Shown here piece by piece: positions 35,092-43,362 of a DNA stretch of 64,000 bases. The stretch is from Hebobacterum sp964559435 (GTDB lineage Bacteria > Armatimonadota > Hebobacteria > Hebobacterales > Hebobacteraceae), in contig CAZLHI010000011.1 in assembly GCA_964559435.1 (NCBI GenBank), forward strand, positions 1 to 64,000. The letters are read 5' to 3'. The notes under the pieces are model-generated. The model was given only the letters and a program-made list of their open reading frames with translations. It was not told the origin of the DNA and made no database searches. Numbering within the stretch: the first letter of the stretch is position 1; every line of letters begins with the position of its first letter. The position numbers and the translations under genes were made by a program.

Positions 35092-35748
35092 ATGAGAAAC
35101 GCCTCGCGGAACAGACGAAAGATTCGCCGCATCTCCTACAAGGATTTCCGCAACGCGGTTGACGCTAATGCCTGTTGTGCCGGCGATGGCAGCGACACGA
35201 CGACCACCCTCGCGACCCTCATCACCCGCGAGGCACAGGGGACGAAGCCGGCCGAAATGCTGGAAGAGCTGCTGTCGCGAGGTGAGGCCACACCGGTGCA
35301 TGGAGTATGGCACCACGTGCTCGTCGGGGAGATAGTCCTCCGCTGCCTGCAGAATGCCCGCTATCAGATCGCCGACGATTTGATCGACGAGATCGTCGAC
35401 CGCGGCCGCCAGCTCCCCGGCGGGTCGTGCGGCTTCCTCGGCACGTGCGGAGCCCTTTCCAGCACGGCCAGCGCCTATGCCATTCTCCTCGGCTCCACGC
35501 CGGTGGCCACCGAACAGCGGGAGAAGCTGATCGAGTTCGCCGCCAAGATGGTCGCCCGCCTGGCCGACATCGGCGGGAGCCGCTGCTGCAAGAAGAGCAG
35601 CTACGCCGCGCTGGAAGTCGCTCGCGACGAATTCGCCGAGCTCGGCTTCGAGCTGCCCGAAGAGGAGTTCGAGGGCCGCTGCCCCTTCTTCGCCTCCAAC
35701 GACACCTGTGACGGAGACGCCTGTGTCTACTTTCCCAGAAAGCGGTGA
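35092..35748 (+). CDS. DUF5714-like cysteine-rich protein
   Basis: The 218-residue protein has an HHVLVGEIVLRCLQNAR helix, the motif GGSCGFLGTCGALSSTASAY near residue 112, then a SRCCKKSSYAAL segment and a C-terminal CPFFASNDTCDGDAC. The GxCGFxGxCGA block is what I recall for DUF5714, a family of unknown function in anaerobes and methanogens. Twelve cysteines, several paired, suggest metal or cluster binding. It lies 21 bases after the HTH-thioredoxin gene and next to the ABC permease, so it is probably co-transcribed with both. Confidence 0.65.
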   Translation: MRNASRNRRKIRRISYKDFRNAVDANACCAGDGSDTTTTLATLITREAQGTKPAEMLEELLSRGEATPVHGVWHHVLVGEIVLRCLQNARYQIADDLIDEIVDRGRQLPGGSCGFLGTCGALSSTASAYAILLGSTPVATEQREKLIEFAAKMVARLADIGGSRCCKKSSYAALEVARDEFAELGFELPEEEFEGRCPFFASNDTCDGDACVYFPRKR

Positions 35749-35752
35749 CGAC

Positions 35753-36616
35753 GTGGTCGCCGGCAGCCCCGCGCCTGCAGCGGCCGGCACCGCGGCCGCG
35801 CCCGTGCTGCGCCTCGCCCGGCGTCGCTTCTCGTGGCAAGGCGTCGCCACCGCTGTCGCATCTCTGCTCATTCCACTGGCCCTGTGGTGGGGCCTCGCAG
35901 TCGGAGTCTCCGAGCTGCGGAGCATCGCCTTCCCGACTCCCCACGACACCTATCAGCGCCTAGTCGATCTGATTCGCGGCAAGCTGCTCAACGACTTCAC
36001 CGTCTACCACCACGTCGGAGACAGCCTGCAGCGATGGGCATTCGGCTTCGGGATCGCCATGAGTATCGGCATCCTCGCCGGCCTGCTTCTCGGCTGGTCG
36101 CGGCTGCTCGAGCGACTCTCCATGCCGACGATCACGGTCCTTCAGCTCGTGCCCGGCCTCGCCTGGATCCCGGTGGCGATTCTGTTGTTCGGGATCGGCG
36201 AACGGGCCACGGTCTTTATGATCGCCGTCACGGCCCTTGCCCCAATCGTGATCAACACCACGGCCGGTGTGAAGGGGGTCGACGAGATGTACCTCCGCGC
36301 GGCCCGGATGATGGGGGCCGAGGACCGCACGCTGTTTATGAGAGTGCTTCTGCCCGGGTCGCTCCCCCATCTTCTCAGCGGGCTGCGTGTCGGGTTCGCC
36401 AATGGCTGGCGCGTGCTGGTCGCGGGCGAGATGATCGTGGGCACCGGCACGGGCCTGGGGTATTCCATCATCCAGTCTCGATGGACTCTGGACTATGCGG
36501 CTGCCTTCGTGTGCATCGCCATCATCTGCATCATCGGCCTCACCGTCGAGCGCGGCCTCTTGCTCCCCCTGGAGCGAAGGACCGTCGAGCGCTGGGGGCT
36601 CGCCAGGAGCGCGTAG
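35753..36616 (+). CDS. ABC transporter permease (SsuC/TauC-like)
   Basis: The 287-residue protein has six predicted membrane helices and the BPD_transp_1 coupling motif, ending in YLRAARMMGAEDRTLFMRVLLP followed by GLRVGFANGWRVLVAGEMI. That is the pattern of nitrate/sulfonate/taurine-type importers. I placed the start at the GTG at 35753, just past the upstream stop; another GTG at 35708 would overlap by 41 bases. The ATPase gene follows three bases after its stop and a lipoprotein binding protein follows that. The substrate is not evident from sequence. Confidence 0.88.
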   Translation: MVAGSPAPAAAGTAAAPVLRLARRRFSWQGVATAVASLLIPLALWWGLAVGVSELRSIAFPTPHDTYQRLVDLIRGKLLNDFTVYHHVGDSLQRWAFGFGIAMSIGILAGLLLGWSRLLERLSMPTITVLQLVPGLAWIPVAILLFGIGERATVFMIAVTALAPIVINTTAGVKGVDEMYLRAARMMGAEDRTLFMRVLLPGSLPHLLSGLRVGFANGWRVLVAGEMIVGTGTGLGYSIIQSRWTLDYAAAFVCIAIICIIGLTVERGLLLPLERRTVERWGLARSA

Positions 36617-36619
36617 ACA

Positions 36620-37438
36620 GTGATTCAGCTCGACAAAGTCACCAAGCTCTTCCCGAACGAGGAAATCGGCCAGGCGGTCCAGGCGCTTCAAGACATTGAC
36701 CTCGCGGTCGAGCAGAACGAATTCGTGTGCTTGCTCGGGCCGAGCGGCTGTGGCAAGAGCACCCTTCTCAACCTGGTGGCCGGTTTCGAACGCCCTACTG
36801 CAGGCCGCGTGCAATTCGAGGGGAAGCCCGTGCGGGCGCCCGGCCCCGAACGCGGCGTCGTCTTCCAGGAGCCGACTCTCTTCCCGTGGCTCACCGTCGA
36901 GCAAAACGTCGACTTCGGGCTCCGCAACATCGGCCTGGAGGCCGCCGCGCGCAGGGAGATTGGCAGGCGCTTCGTCTCTCTCGTCGGGCTCTCCGACTTC
37001 GCCCGCGCCCGGCCCCATCAGCTCTCCGGCGGAATGAAGCAGCGCGTCCAGCTCGCCCGCGTGCTGGCCTTCAACCCGCATGCACTGTTGATGGACGAGC
37101 CCTTCGGCGCCCTCGACGCCCAGACCCGCGACCGCCTTCAGGACGAGTTGCTCGGAATATGGGGGCGAGACCGCAAGACTGTCCTCTTCGTGACACACAA
37201 TGTCGAGGAGGCTGTCTACCTCGCCGACCGCGTGGTCGTGCTTGCCCCCGCTCCTGACGGAATCACGGCCGACGTGGCGATCTCGATTCCTCGCCCGCGA
37301 GACCGATACTCACCTGAAATGAGGGAGGCAACCATGGCTCTCATGGCCGTCCTCGCCGATCTTCCCTGCTGCGTGCTGCCCTCCCGCAGTGTCGGCGAGG
37401 CATCGCTGAGAGAGCCGTCAACAACAATGCCGGGCTAG
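36620..37438 (+). CDS. ABC transporter ATP-binding protein (SsuB/TauB-like)
   Basis: The 272-residue ATPase shows Walker A GPSGCGKST near residue 40, the Q-loop in VVFQEPTLFPWLTV, signature LSGGMKQRVQLAR, Walker B LLMDEPFGALD and the H-loop in VTHNVEEAVYLADRV. All catalytic residues are present. It begins at a GTG three bases after the permease stop. The nitrate/sulfonate/taurine subgroup is indicated by the DEPFGALDAQTR pattern. A tail of about 25 residues after RDRYSPEMREATMALM is longer than usual. Confidence 0.93.
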   Translation: MIQLDKVTKLFPNEEIGQAVQALQDIDLAVEQNEFVCLLGPSGCGKSTLLNLVAGFERPTAGRVQFEGKPVRAPGPERGVVFQEPTLFPWLTVEQNVDFGLRNIGLEAAARREIGRRFVSLVGLSDFARARPHQLSGGMKQRVQLARVLAFNPHALLMDEPFGALDAQTRDRLQDELLGIWGRDRKTVLFVTHNVEEAVYLADRVVVLAPAPDGITADVAISIPRPRDRYSPEMREATMALMAVLADLPCCVLPSRSVGEASLREPSTTMPG

Positions 37439-37497
37439 GGTCACTTGACCTGGCAGTCGCACGGACCCTAGACCCGGCGCACGAAAGGAGGCAGTGT

Positions 37498-38529
37498 GTG
37501 AGACACCGTCCCCTGCTGTCACTTGTTCGTCTGGGGGCCCTGGCCACCCTCTTGGCACTCCTGTGCGGGTGTGGCGAGAGGGAACCAGGGCCGACCGAGG
37601 CGGCGGGCCCCGCCATCCGCTTCGCCTATCAGGATCGCATCGCCGACGCGGCCAGCATCATCGCCGTCGAGAAGGGCTTCTTCGCCAAAGAAGGCCTGGC
37701 CGTCAAGACCTTTGTCTTCAGCAGTGGACCCGCCTGCTCCGAGGCCCTCGTCACCGGCAGCGCGGACATCGGCACCATGGGTGACACCACAGCCGTGATC
37801 GCGGCTGCCCGCTCGCCGGTGAAGATCATCGCCAGCCACGGCGGCGGGGAACACCGTCACCGCATCATCGTCACCGCCGACAGCCCTATCCGCTCTCCCG
37901 CTGACCTCGTCGGCCGAAGCATCGCCGTGAAGAAGGGGACCTCCACCTATGGCGGGCTGCTGGCCTGGGCCGATTCGCGGGGCCTCGACCTGTCGAAGGT
38001 CAAGGTCACCGACATGCGGCCTCAAGACATGGCCGATGCTCTGCTGTCAGGGGCCATCGACGCCATCGTCGCGAGCGAGCCCACCCCGTCGATAGTGGAG
38101 GAACGCGGGGGCCGCGAGCTCGCCACCCTGGGAGGGCTCGGCAACACCTACCCCATTCTGCTCGTCGCCAGGGATGAGTTCCTCGCCGGTCACGGCGAGG
38201 CCGTGACGCGTTTCATGCGCGCCATGGGCCGTGCCGCGTCGTTCATCGTGGAGAACCCTGAAGAGGCCGCTGCCCTCGTCGCTAGGAAGACCGGCCTCTC
38301 GCAGGAGACGACCGAACGTGCCATGAGCCATCACTACTACGGGCTCCAGCTCGACGACGACACGATGGCCAGCCTGCAGAGAATAGCCGACTTTCTCGTC
38401 GCGCAGAAGACGCTGGAAGCACCGCCTGACTGGGAGGGCGTTATCGACCGCTCCTTCATCTCCGAACCCCACTCCCGAGGTGCACTTCAGCAAAGAGAGG
38501 ACATAGACGTATGCGCACCCACTGGTTGA
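37498..38529 (+). CDS. NMT1/THI5-like ABC substrate-binding lipoprotein
   Basis: The 343-residue protein starts at a GTG preceded by AAAGGAGG. The lipobox LLCGC near residue 23 marks lipid attachment. The body carries the family pattern: RFAYQDRIADAASIIAVEKG, FFAKEGLAVKTFVFSSGP, then GSADIGTMGDTTAVIAA, and VGRSIAVKKGTSTYGGLL. It therefore belongs to the nitrate/taurine/sulfonate/thiamine-precursor class and is the binding protein for the SsuBC-like transporter. The C-terminus overlaps the porin gene by 19 bases, so the porin is likely co-expressed. Confidence 0.9.
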   Translation: MRHRPLLSLVRLGALATLLALLCGCGEREPGPTEAAGPAIRFAYQDRIADAASIIAVEKGFFAKEGLAVKTFVFSSGPACSEALVTGSADIGTMGDTTAVIAAARSPVKIIASHGGGEHRHRIIVTADSPIRSPADLVGRSIAVKKGTSTYGGLLAWADSRGLDLSKVKVTDMRPQDMADALLSGAIDAIVASEPTPSIVEERGGRELATLGGLGNTYPILLVARDEFLAGHGEAVTRFMRAMGRAASFIVENPEEAAALVARKTGLSQETTERAMSHHYYGLQLDDDTMASLQRIADFLVAQKTLEAPPDWEGVIDRSFISEPHSRGALQQREDIDVCAPTG

Positions 38530-39791
38530 TCGCTGTCACGATGGTCGTGCTCGTCCTCGGGACAAGCGCCGCATTCGCCGAACAGGCGGCCCTAGATGCC
38601 GAGCAGGACTCACTCTCCGCCCTTATCGACGTGCTGGCCGAGAAGGGAATCCTGTCGGCCGAGGAGGCCGAGCAGCTCAAGTCACGTGTCGAGAAGGCCG
38701 AGGAGCCAGCACCCCCGGCGGAGACGGCCGCACCGCCGCCACCCGAGAAGCAAAAGTATCCGACCGTCAAGACCAAGTTCCGACTTGAACCCCGATTCTC
38801 GGTGGTTGAGGAGGACGAGAATCAGCCATTCTTCGGCAACCGCGATGATCGAAAGGGCGGGGACGGGTTCGCCGTCAGGCGCGCCCGGCTCTACTTCTTC
38901 GGCGACCTCAGCCCGGAGACCGGATACAAGGTCCAGTACCAGTCTGACTGGGGCCAGACGAACCCGAACCTGCACGTCGCTGAAGTGGACTACCACGGCT
39001 GGGATTTCGCCGAAGTGGCCTTCGGCCAGCTGCAGACCCCGTTCGGCTACGAAATCGTCATGTCAGATGCTTACCTGCTCTGCACCGACCGCGCGACTGT
39101 CAGCACATTCCTCCCGGCCGACAAGGACATCGGCCTGATGCTGAGCAGCAAGAACAATCCCGCGAAGCCGCTTGGCTGGCAGTTCTTCGTTGGAAACGGC
39201 AGCGGCAAGTATGCCGGCAATCCGACCAGCGACTACCTCTGGATCGGCCGCCTGACGGCGAGCCCGACGCCCGGTCTCAAGCTTGGGGCGAGCTTCTCAT
39301 CCAACCGCAACACCGACTTCAGCCCCTACCAGTCGCGCTTTCTCAAGAAGAACGGCGACCCCTACGGCCTGCTCCCCGCCTATGGCGCGGCCGAGGCCGA
39401 TGAGACCTCCTGGGAGGCCGACCTCCAGTGGACGAACAACAGCACCTCGGTGTGGGCCGAGTACATCAACACCAAGATCGAACCGGGGGACGGCTCCTCG
39501 GTGAGAGCCGACGGCTACTACGTCTACCTGCACCAGTTCCTCCCATACCGAGGCCGGAACGACAAGCTCGAAGCGATCCTCGGCTACCAGGAATTCGATC
39601 CTAACGACGATGCGACGGATCTGTACGACTTGACGGCCTACACGCTCGGCCTCAACTATCACATAAGGGGCAGCCGCTACGGTGAGAAGCGGTGCCAGGA
39701 GATGATCCGCTTCAACTACATCTGGAACCGGGAGGCCGCGGACGAGGTGGACAACGACAAGTTCGTCACCCAGTATCAAGTCTGGTTCTGA
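38511..39791 (+). CDS. OprO/OprP-type outer-membrane porin
   Basis: The 426-residue protein has a signal peptide (MRTHWLIAVTMVVLVLGTSA, cleavage after AFA). A short coiled-coil-like stretch follows (LIDVLAEKGILSAEEAEQL), then a barrel with alternating beta strands: RRARLYFFGDLSPETGYKVQ, EVAFGQLQTPFGYEI, and a final QYQVWF ending in Phe. These features match phosphate-selective porin relatives. It sits directly after the SBP gene, giving a route from outer membrane to ABC importer. This is strong evidence for a diderm cell. Confidence 0.9.
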   Translation: MRTHWLIAVTMVVLVLGTSAAFAEQAALDAEQDSLSALIDVLAEKGILSAEEAEQLKSRVEKAEEPAPPAETAAPPPPEKQKYPTVKTKFRLEPRFSVVEEDENQPFFGNRDDRKGGDGFAVRRARLYFFGDLSPETGYKVQYQSDWGQTNPNLHVAEVDYHGWDFAEVAFGQLQTPFGYEIVMSDAYLLCTDRATVSTFLPADKDIGLMLSSKNNPAKPLGWQFFVGNGSGKYAGNPTSDYLWIGRLTASPTPGLKLGASFSSNRNTDFSPYQSRFLKKNGDPYGLLPAYGAAEADETSWEADLQWTNNSTSVWAEYINTKIEPGDGSSVRADGYYVYLHQFLPYRGRNDKLEAILGYQEFDPNDDATDLYDLTAYTLGLNYHIRGSRYGEKRCQEMIRFNYIWNREAADEVDNDKFVTQYQVWF

Positions 39792-39810
39792 GAGGACGGC
39801 GCCGGTGACA

Positions 39811-39936
39811 TCACGGCAGCGCGTCGAGGCCGCCCTCCGCAGGCAGTAGACCGACCGGGTCCCGATCATCCGGGAAGACCAGCGCGGATATCGGATAGAG
39901 AGCAGAGAACAGAACCAGAATGATGTGCCAGAACAT
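39811..39936 (-). CDS. Possible small membrane peptide (41 residues)
   Basis: An ATG frame opens MFWHIILVLFSALYPISALV and continues FPDDRDPVGLLPAEG. It has one hydrophobic segment and codon use typical of the region, and the frame stays open upstream without a start. There is no ribosome-binding site. It may be a decayed end of a larger gene rather than a working peptide. Confidence 0.2.
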   Translation of the reverse strand: MFWHIILVLFSALYPISALVFPDDRDPVGLLPAEGGLDALP

Positions 39937-40037
39937 GCTGAGAGGATGGCGCAGGCCAAGCTGGAAGTCAATCCCACCCCAAGACGTCAGGAATCCAGAC
40001 GACGCCCGGCTTGTCTGAGGCGACGGACTAGTTTCGG

Positions 40038-40056
40038 TACACTGCGGGTGTATAAT
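40038..40056 (+). promoter_or_regulatory. Promoter -10 with overlapping inverted repeat
   Basis: TATAAT at 40051-40056 lies 36 bases before the PstS-like gene. An inverted repeat, TACAC-N5-GTGTA (40038-40052), runs into the -10. The -35 is poor, as expected for an activated promoter. Confidence 0.5.
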
Positions 40057-40091
40057 CCTGTGAGAGCACGTATCTGCAGGGAGATGCTACC

Positions 40092-41063
40092 GTGAAGAAG
40101 CTGTCAGCGGCGATGGTCCCCCTCCTCTTCGTCGGCATGGCGGTGTGTCTGGTGTCATGTGGGAGGACGCCACCTCCGTCCTCCGCAACGACAGAACCGA
40201 CCAGCGCCATCCGCGTCTCCGGGGCGTGGGCGCTGTACCCGATGATGCTGCGTTGGGCCGAGGAATACCAGAGACTCCGCCCCGGGGTACAGGTGGGAGT
40301 GTGGTCGGGCGGCACGGGCAAGGGCGTCACTCACGCACTCGACGGGGTTGTGGACATCGGCATGGTCTCTCGAGACATCTACCCAGAGGAGGAGAGCCGA
40401 GGCGGCTTCTGGGTGCCTGTCGTCCGGGACGCCGTGCTGCTCGTGGGCAATGCCAGCAATCCGGTGGCAAAGGAACTCGCCGGCCGCGGCCTGACGCGAG
40501 ATCAGTGTGCGCCCCTTTGGCTTGAGGGAGAGGAAGCCGGGTGGGGATCGCTCGTCTCCCGGCCAGAGGTGAGGGAGAGAGTTCACGTGTATACTCGCGC
40601 CGACGTCTGCGGCGCCGGGGAGGCCTGGGCCCAGTATCTAGGCAAGGGCCAGGCGGATCTCCTAGGCACCGGCGTCTACGGTGATCCTCGGATGGTCGAG
40701 GCCCTACAGAGAGATCGCCTCGGAATCGGGTTCAACAACCTCAACTACGCCTATGATCCCAACACCGATAAGCCCGTCGCCGGCCTCATGCCCATCCCGA
40801 TAGACATCGATGGCGACGGACGCATCGCAGAGTCCGAGAGTTTCTACGCAACGCGCACAGAAGTCAAGCGCGCAATCGCCGAGGGTCTCTATCCCTCTCC
40901 TCCCGCGCGAGATCTCAACCTTCTCACCAAGGGCAAGCCAGAAGGCCTTACTCGGGAGTTCCTGCTCTGGATTCTCACGGATGGCCAGAAGTATGTGGAT
41001 GAAGCAGGCTACGTGGAGTTGCCTCAGCAGAAGCTGAACGCCGCTCTCGAGAAGTTGGGCTGA
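40092..41063 (+). CDS. PstS-like substrate-binding lipoprotein
   Basis: The 323-residue protein starts at a GTG with GGGAGATG upstream and has the lipobox LVSCG near residue 20. The phosphate-binding-protein-like fold shows in IRVSGAWALYPMMLRWAEEY, VGVWSGGTGKGVTHALDG and VVDIGMVSRDIYPEEE. A GIGFNNLNYAYDPNT block follows, then LTREFLLWILTDGQKYVDEA. It is longer and more divergent than standard PstS, and no pstCAB genes follow. With an OprO-type porin upstream, oxyanion binding (phosphate, tungstate or similar) is likely but not proven. Confidence 0.82.
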   Translation: MKKLSAAMVPLLFVGMAVCLVSCGRTPPPSSATTEPTSAIRVSGAWALYPMMLRWAEEYQRLRPGVQVGVWSGGTGKGVTHALDGVVDIGMVSRDIYPEEESRGGFWVPVVRDAVLLVGNASNPVAKELAGRGLTRDQCAPLWLEGEEAGWGSLVSRPEVRERVHVYTRADVCGAGEAWAQYLGKGQADLLGTGVYGDPRMVEALQRDRLGIGFNNLNYAYDPNTDKPVAGLMPIPIDIDGDGRIAESESFYATRTEVKRAIAEGLYPSPPARDLNLLTKGKPEGLTREFLLWILTDGQKYVDEAGYVELPQQKLNAALEKLG

Positions 41064-41468
41064 GCTGTCCCGGGGAACCCAAGAGGGAGTGAGGGCGCCC
41101 AGCGCGGTGCGTCCGTGGGAGTGTACTGCGCAGAAACCCATCGGTGCTGCTCGCAGCCTCCACACGGTTGACACGCTACTCCGGTAGGTGACTCCCGTCG
41201 TTGGTGGCGAGGCAGCGACGACAGAGCAGGCCCCCGAGGTCGGCCTCCGCTTCCAGAGCCAGTGCAGGGTCTCATCCGCCGCATGGCCAGCCGAGCGTTT
41301 GCGCACTAGGAAGCCCCGTACGCCATCGCAAGAGCGCGCAAGACGCCGCAACAGCCCTGAGATCGTCCACCAAACGTCCACCGTTCCTCCCCTGCTGGAC
41401 CGACAACTCGGCCTACATGTATACTTCGTGCCGCTGACGCGAAAGAGAACGGGGGATACAGAGGGGGT
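41064..41468. other. Intergenic stretch without a supported gene
   Basis: About 400 bases follow the PstS-like gene. Frames of 80-125 codons exist on both strands but lack ribosome sites and recognisable motifs. Confidence 0.4.
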
Positions 41469-41510
41469 GGTTACGAATGAGCCCCGCTACCAACTGAGCT
41501 ACGCGGCTCT
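41469..41510 (-). pseudogene. tRNA-like 5' half fragment
   Basis: Read on the minus strand, about 42 bases look like the 5' half of a tRNA: an acceptor-like AGCCGCG, TAGCTCAGTTGGTAGC (D arm, with two bases missing from the stem) and GGGGCTCATTCGTAACC (anticodon arm, disturbed). No T arm or 3' acceptor follows. It is probably a degraded or truncated tRNA gene; such remnants may mark past integration. Confidence 0.4.
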
Positions 41511-41626
41511 TCAGGATCAATCTATCAGCTGTTCACGAAAGGCATCAAGACGGCTTAGTGGATGAGGAGGACAGGTCGCGGCGAACCCGAATAAAGTGGC
41601 CGAAGGCCGAGAGGGGTTATCTCGCC

Positions 41627-42331
41627 GTGAACGTCCTCGCGTTCGGCGCCCACCCAGACGACGTCGAGCTCTACTGCGGAGGAACGCTGGCCAAGTACGC
41701 ACAGGCCGGGCATTCTGTCACGATGGTCGTCGTCTGCAATGGCGTTGCCGGCCGAGGCGAGATGCCCGCGGGCGAGACCATCCAGATCAGGGCGCAGGAG
41801 TCGCTCGACGCGGCGAATCTGATCGGTGCAGATGCCGTCCATCTCGGCTACCCGGACCATCACATACCGATGGATGATTCGATCAAGGGCCGGATCACCG
41901 AGGTCATACGCGGCGCGAGACCGACCGTCGTTTTCGTGCATGCTCCTGATGACTGTTACCTCGACCACGAGCGAACGAGCAGACTTGTCGAGGAGTGCCT
42001 CAATCTCGCTCCCGATAGAGAAGTGGAGACGGAATCGCCACCTCTGACGGACTGGCCGCTGCTCTACTACATGGACACTGTGAGCGGCCTCGGGTTCGAG
42101 CCGAATGAGTTCGTAGACATCACCGACGTCTTCGACATCAAGCGCAAGATGACAGAATGTCACGCCAGTCAGGCGGCCCTCTGGCGGAGCGATCCATCTC
42201 TCGATGGCCCGGTGGACATGATGGAGATCTGCGCCAGGTTCCGCGGGATTCAGTGCGGCGTTCGCTATGCGGAGGCCTTCCGCGTAGCGAAGAAGTGGGG
42301 TCGGTTCTGGACGGCGAGGCTACTGCCTTGA
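41627..42331 (+). CDS. PIG-L/LmbE-family deacetylase
   Basis: The 234-residue protein starts at a GTG (NVLAFGAHPDDVELYCGGTL), giving the family's AHPDDxE zinc and catalytic motif right at the N-terminus; AGAGGGG lies upstream. The later FVHAPDDCYLDHERTSRLVE supplies the second His ligand region, though the usual HxDH reads YLDH. The family removes N-acetyl groups from glucosamine-type sugars. It is followed by a related gene with a frameshift, pointing to tandem duplication. Confidence 0.88.
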   Translation: MNVLAFGAHPDDVELYCGGTLAKYAQAGHSVTMVVVCNGVAGRGEMPAGETIQIRAQESLDAANLIGADAVHLGYPDHHIPMDDSIKGRITEVIRGARPTVVFVHAPDDCYLDHERTSRLVEECLNLAPDREVETESPPLTDWPLLYYMDTVSGLGFEPNEFVDITDVFDIKRKMTECHASQAALWRSDPSLDGPVDMMEICARFRGIQCGVRYAEAFRVAKKWGRFWTARLLP

Positions 42332-42382
42332 ACGAGCCCATGTCTGAACCCGGTAGTGGCATACGGCCGGGAGCATCGTACA

Positions 42383-43110
42383 GTGAACGTTCTCGCTGTG
42401 GGCGCGCATCCGCTTGACATCGTGTTTCTATGCGAAGGGGCTCTTGCGCGCTGCGCGCGTGCAGGCCATAGTGTGGCCATGGCGTATCTCGCACTTCTCA
42501 TGTCTGAGCCGCCGCACTTCAGCCTGGAAAGACTCACAGCCACGCGAGAAGAGGAGCCGGCGCGAGCGCTCTCGCTCATCGGCGCCAGTGTCCAGTTCCT
42601 GAGATTCGAGGCCCTGCTGCTGTTCCGGACGGCGGAGAACAAGCTGCGCGTCATTGAGCTCATCCGCAAGGTCAAGCCCCACGTCATCCTCCCACACGAT
42701 CCGGAGGACTATCACCCAGAGCACCAAGTCACCACAGCGCTCGTGCACGAGTCCTCGCTGCTTGCCAGGCAGTATGTGGTCGAGACTGAATCGCCGCCCA
42801 CCAAGACTTACTCCGAGATTATCTGCATGGACACCGTCGCTGGCGTCAACTTCCGCCCCGAGCGATTCGTATCAGCGATGTCATCGAGAGCAAGCGCAGC
42901 ATGATGCTCGCCTACGAAAGCGAAATGAGCGTGTGGCAAGATCATCCCGTGCTCCCGTGGATGGAGTGGATGGAGGTCACGGGGCGCTACCGCGGCATTC
43001 AATCTGGTGTGCGGTACGCGGAGGCCTTCCGGCCGCTGCGTAAATGGGGCAACATGTCTTCCGACGCCGACTGCCGTGAGCGACTCGACAGCGGAGGAAC
43101 AAGTGGCTGA
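42383..43110 (+). pseudogene. PIG-L/LmbE-family deacetylase, frameshifted
   Basis: This is a paralogue of the preceding gene. It starts at a GTG with NVLAVGAHPLDIVFLCEGAL, so the AHPDDVE motif is changed to AHPLDIV, losing a metal-binding Asp and the Glu. A one-base loss near 42870 (after FRPERFV) shifts the frame: one frame stops at 42904, and another continues SDVIESKRSMMLAYESEM to 43110, matching the C-terminus of the intact copy. Either the gene is decaying or the read has an error; the altered active site supports decay or loss of catalysis. Confidence 0.75.
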
Positions 43111-43354
43111 ACAGGATACCCCAAAGAGCGTATGTCCGACCTGCGGGGCCGCGACGACTGCAACCGGACATCTGTGCCGCCCTTTCAAACCGACTCAACC
43201 ATACACATGTGAATACTGCGGGGCGAAGACCGATGACCCGCGCCACATGTGCTACCCGCAGATCGAGCACCTGAAGCATCAGTGCGTCCACTGCGGGCGG
43301 CTCGCCGCCAAGCCCGAGGCGCTCTGTCATCCGAAGCGCATCGCCGGAGCCTGA
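43103..43354 (+). CDS. Small protein with three zinc-ribbon-like repeats
   Basis: This 83-residue protein begins at a GTG five bases after GGAGG and overlaps the end of the PIG-L pseudogene. It has three repeated knuckle units: CPTCGAATTATGHLC, CEYCGAKTDDPRHMC and CVHCGRLAAKPEALC. Each is C-x2-C, about nine residues, then Cys or His-x-Cys, so each should hold one zinc. No other domain is present. It could act as an RNA- or protein-binding adaptor; function is unknown. Confidence 0.75.
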   Translation: MAEQDTPKSVCPTCGAATTATGHLCRPFKPTQPYTCEYCGAKTDDPRHMCYPQIEHLKHQCVHCGRLAAKPEALCHPKRIAGA

Positions 43355-43362
43355 CTCACAAA

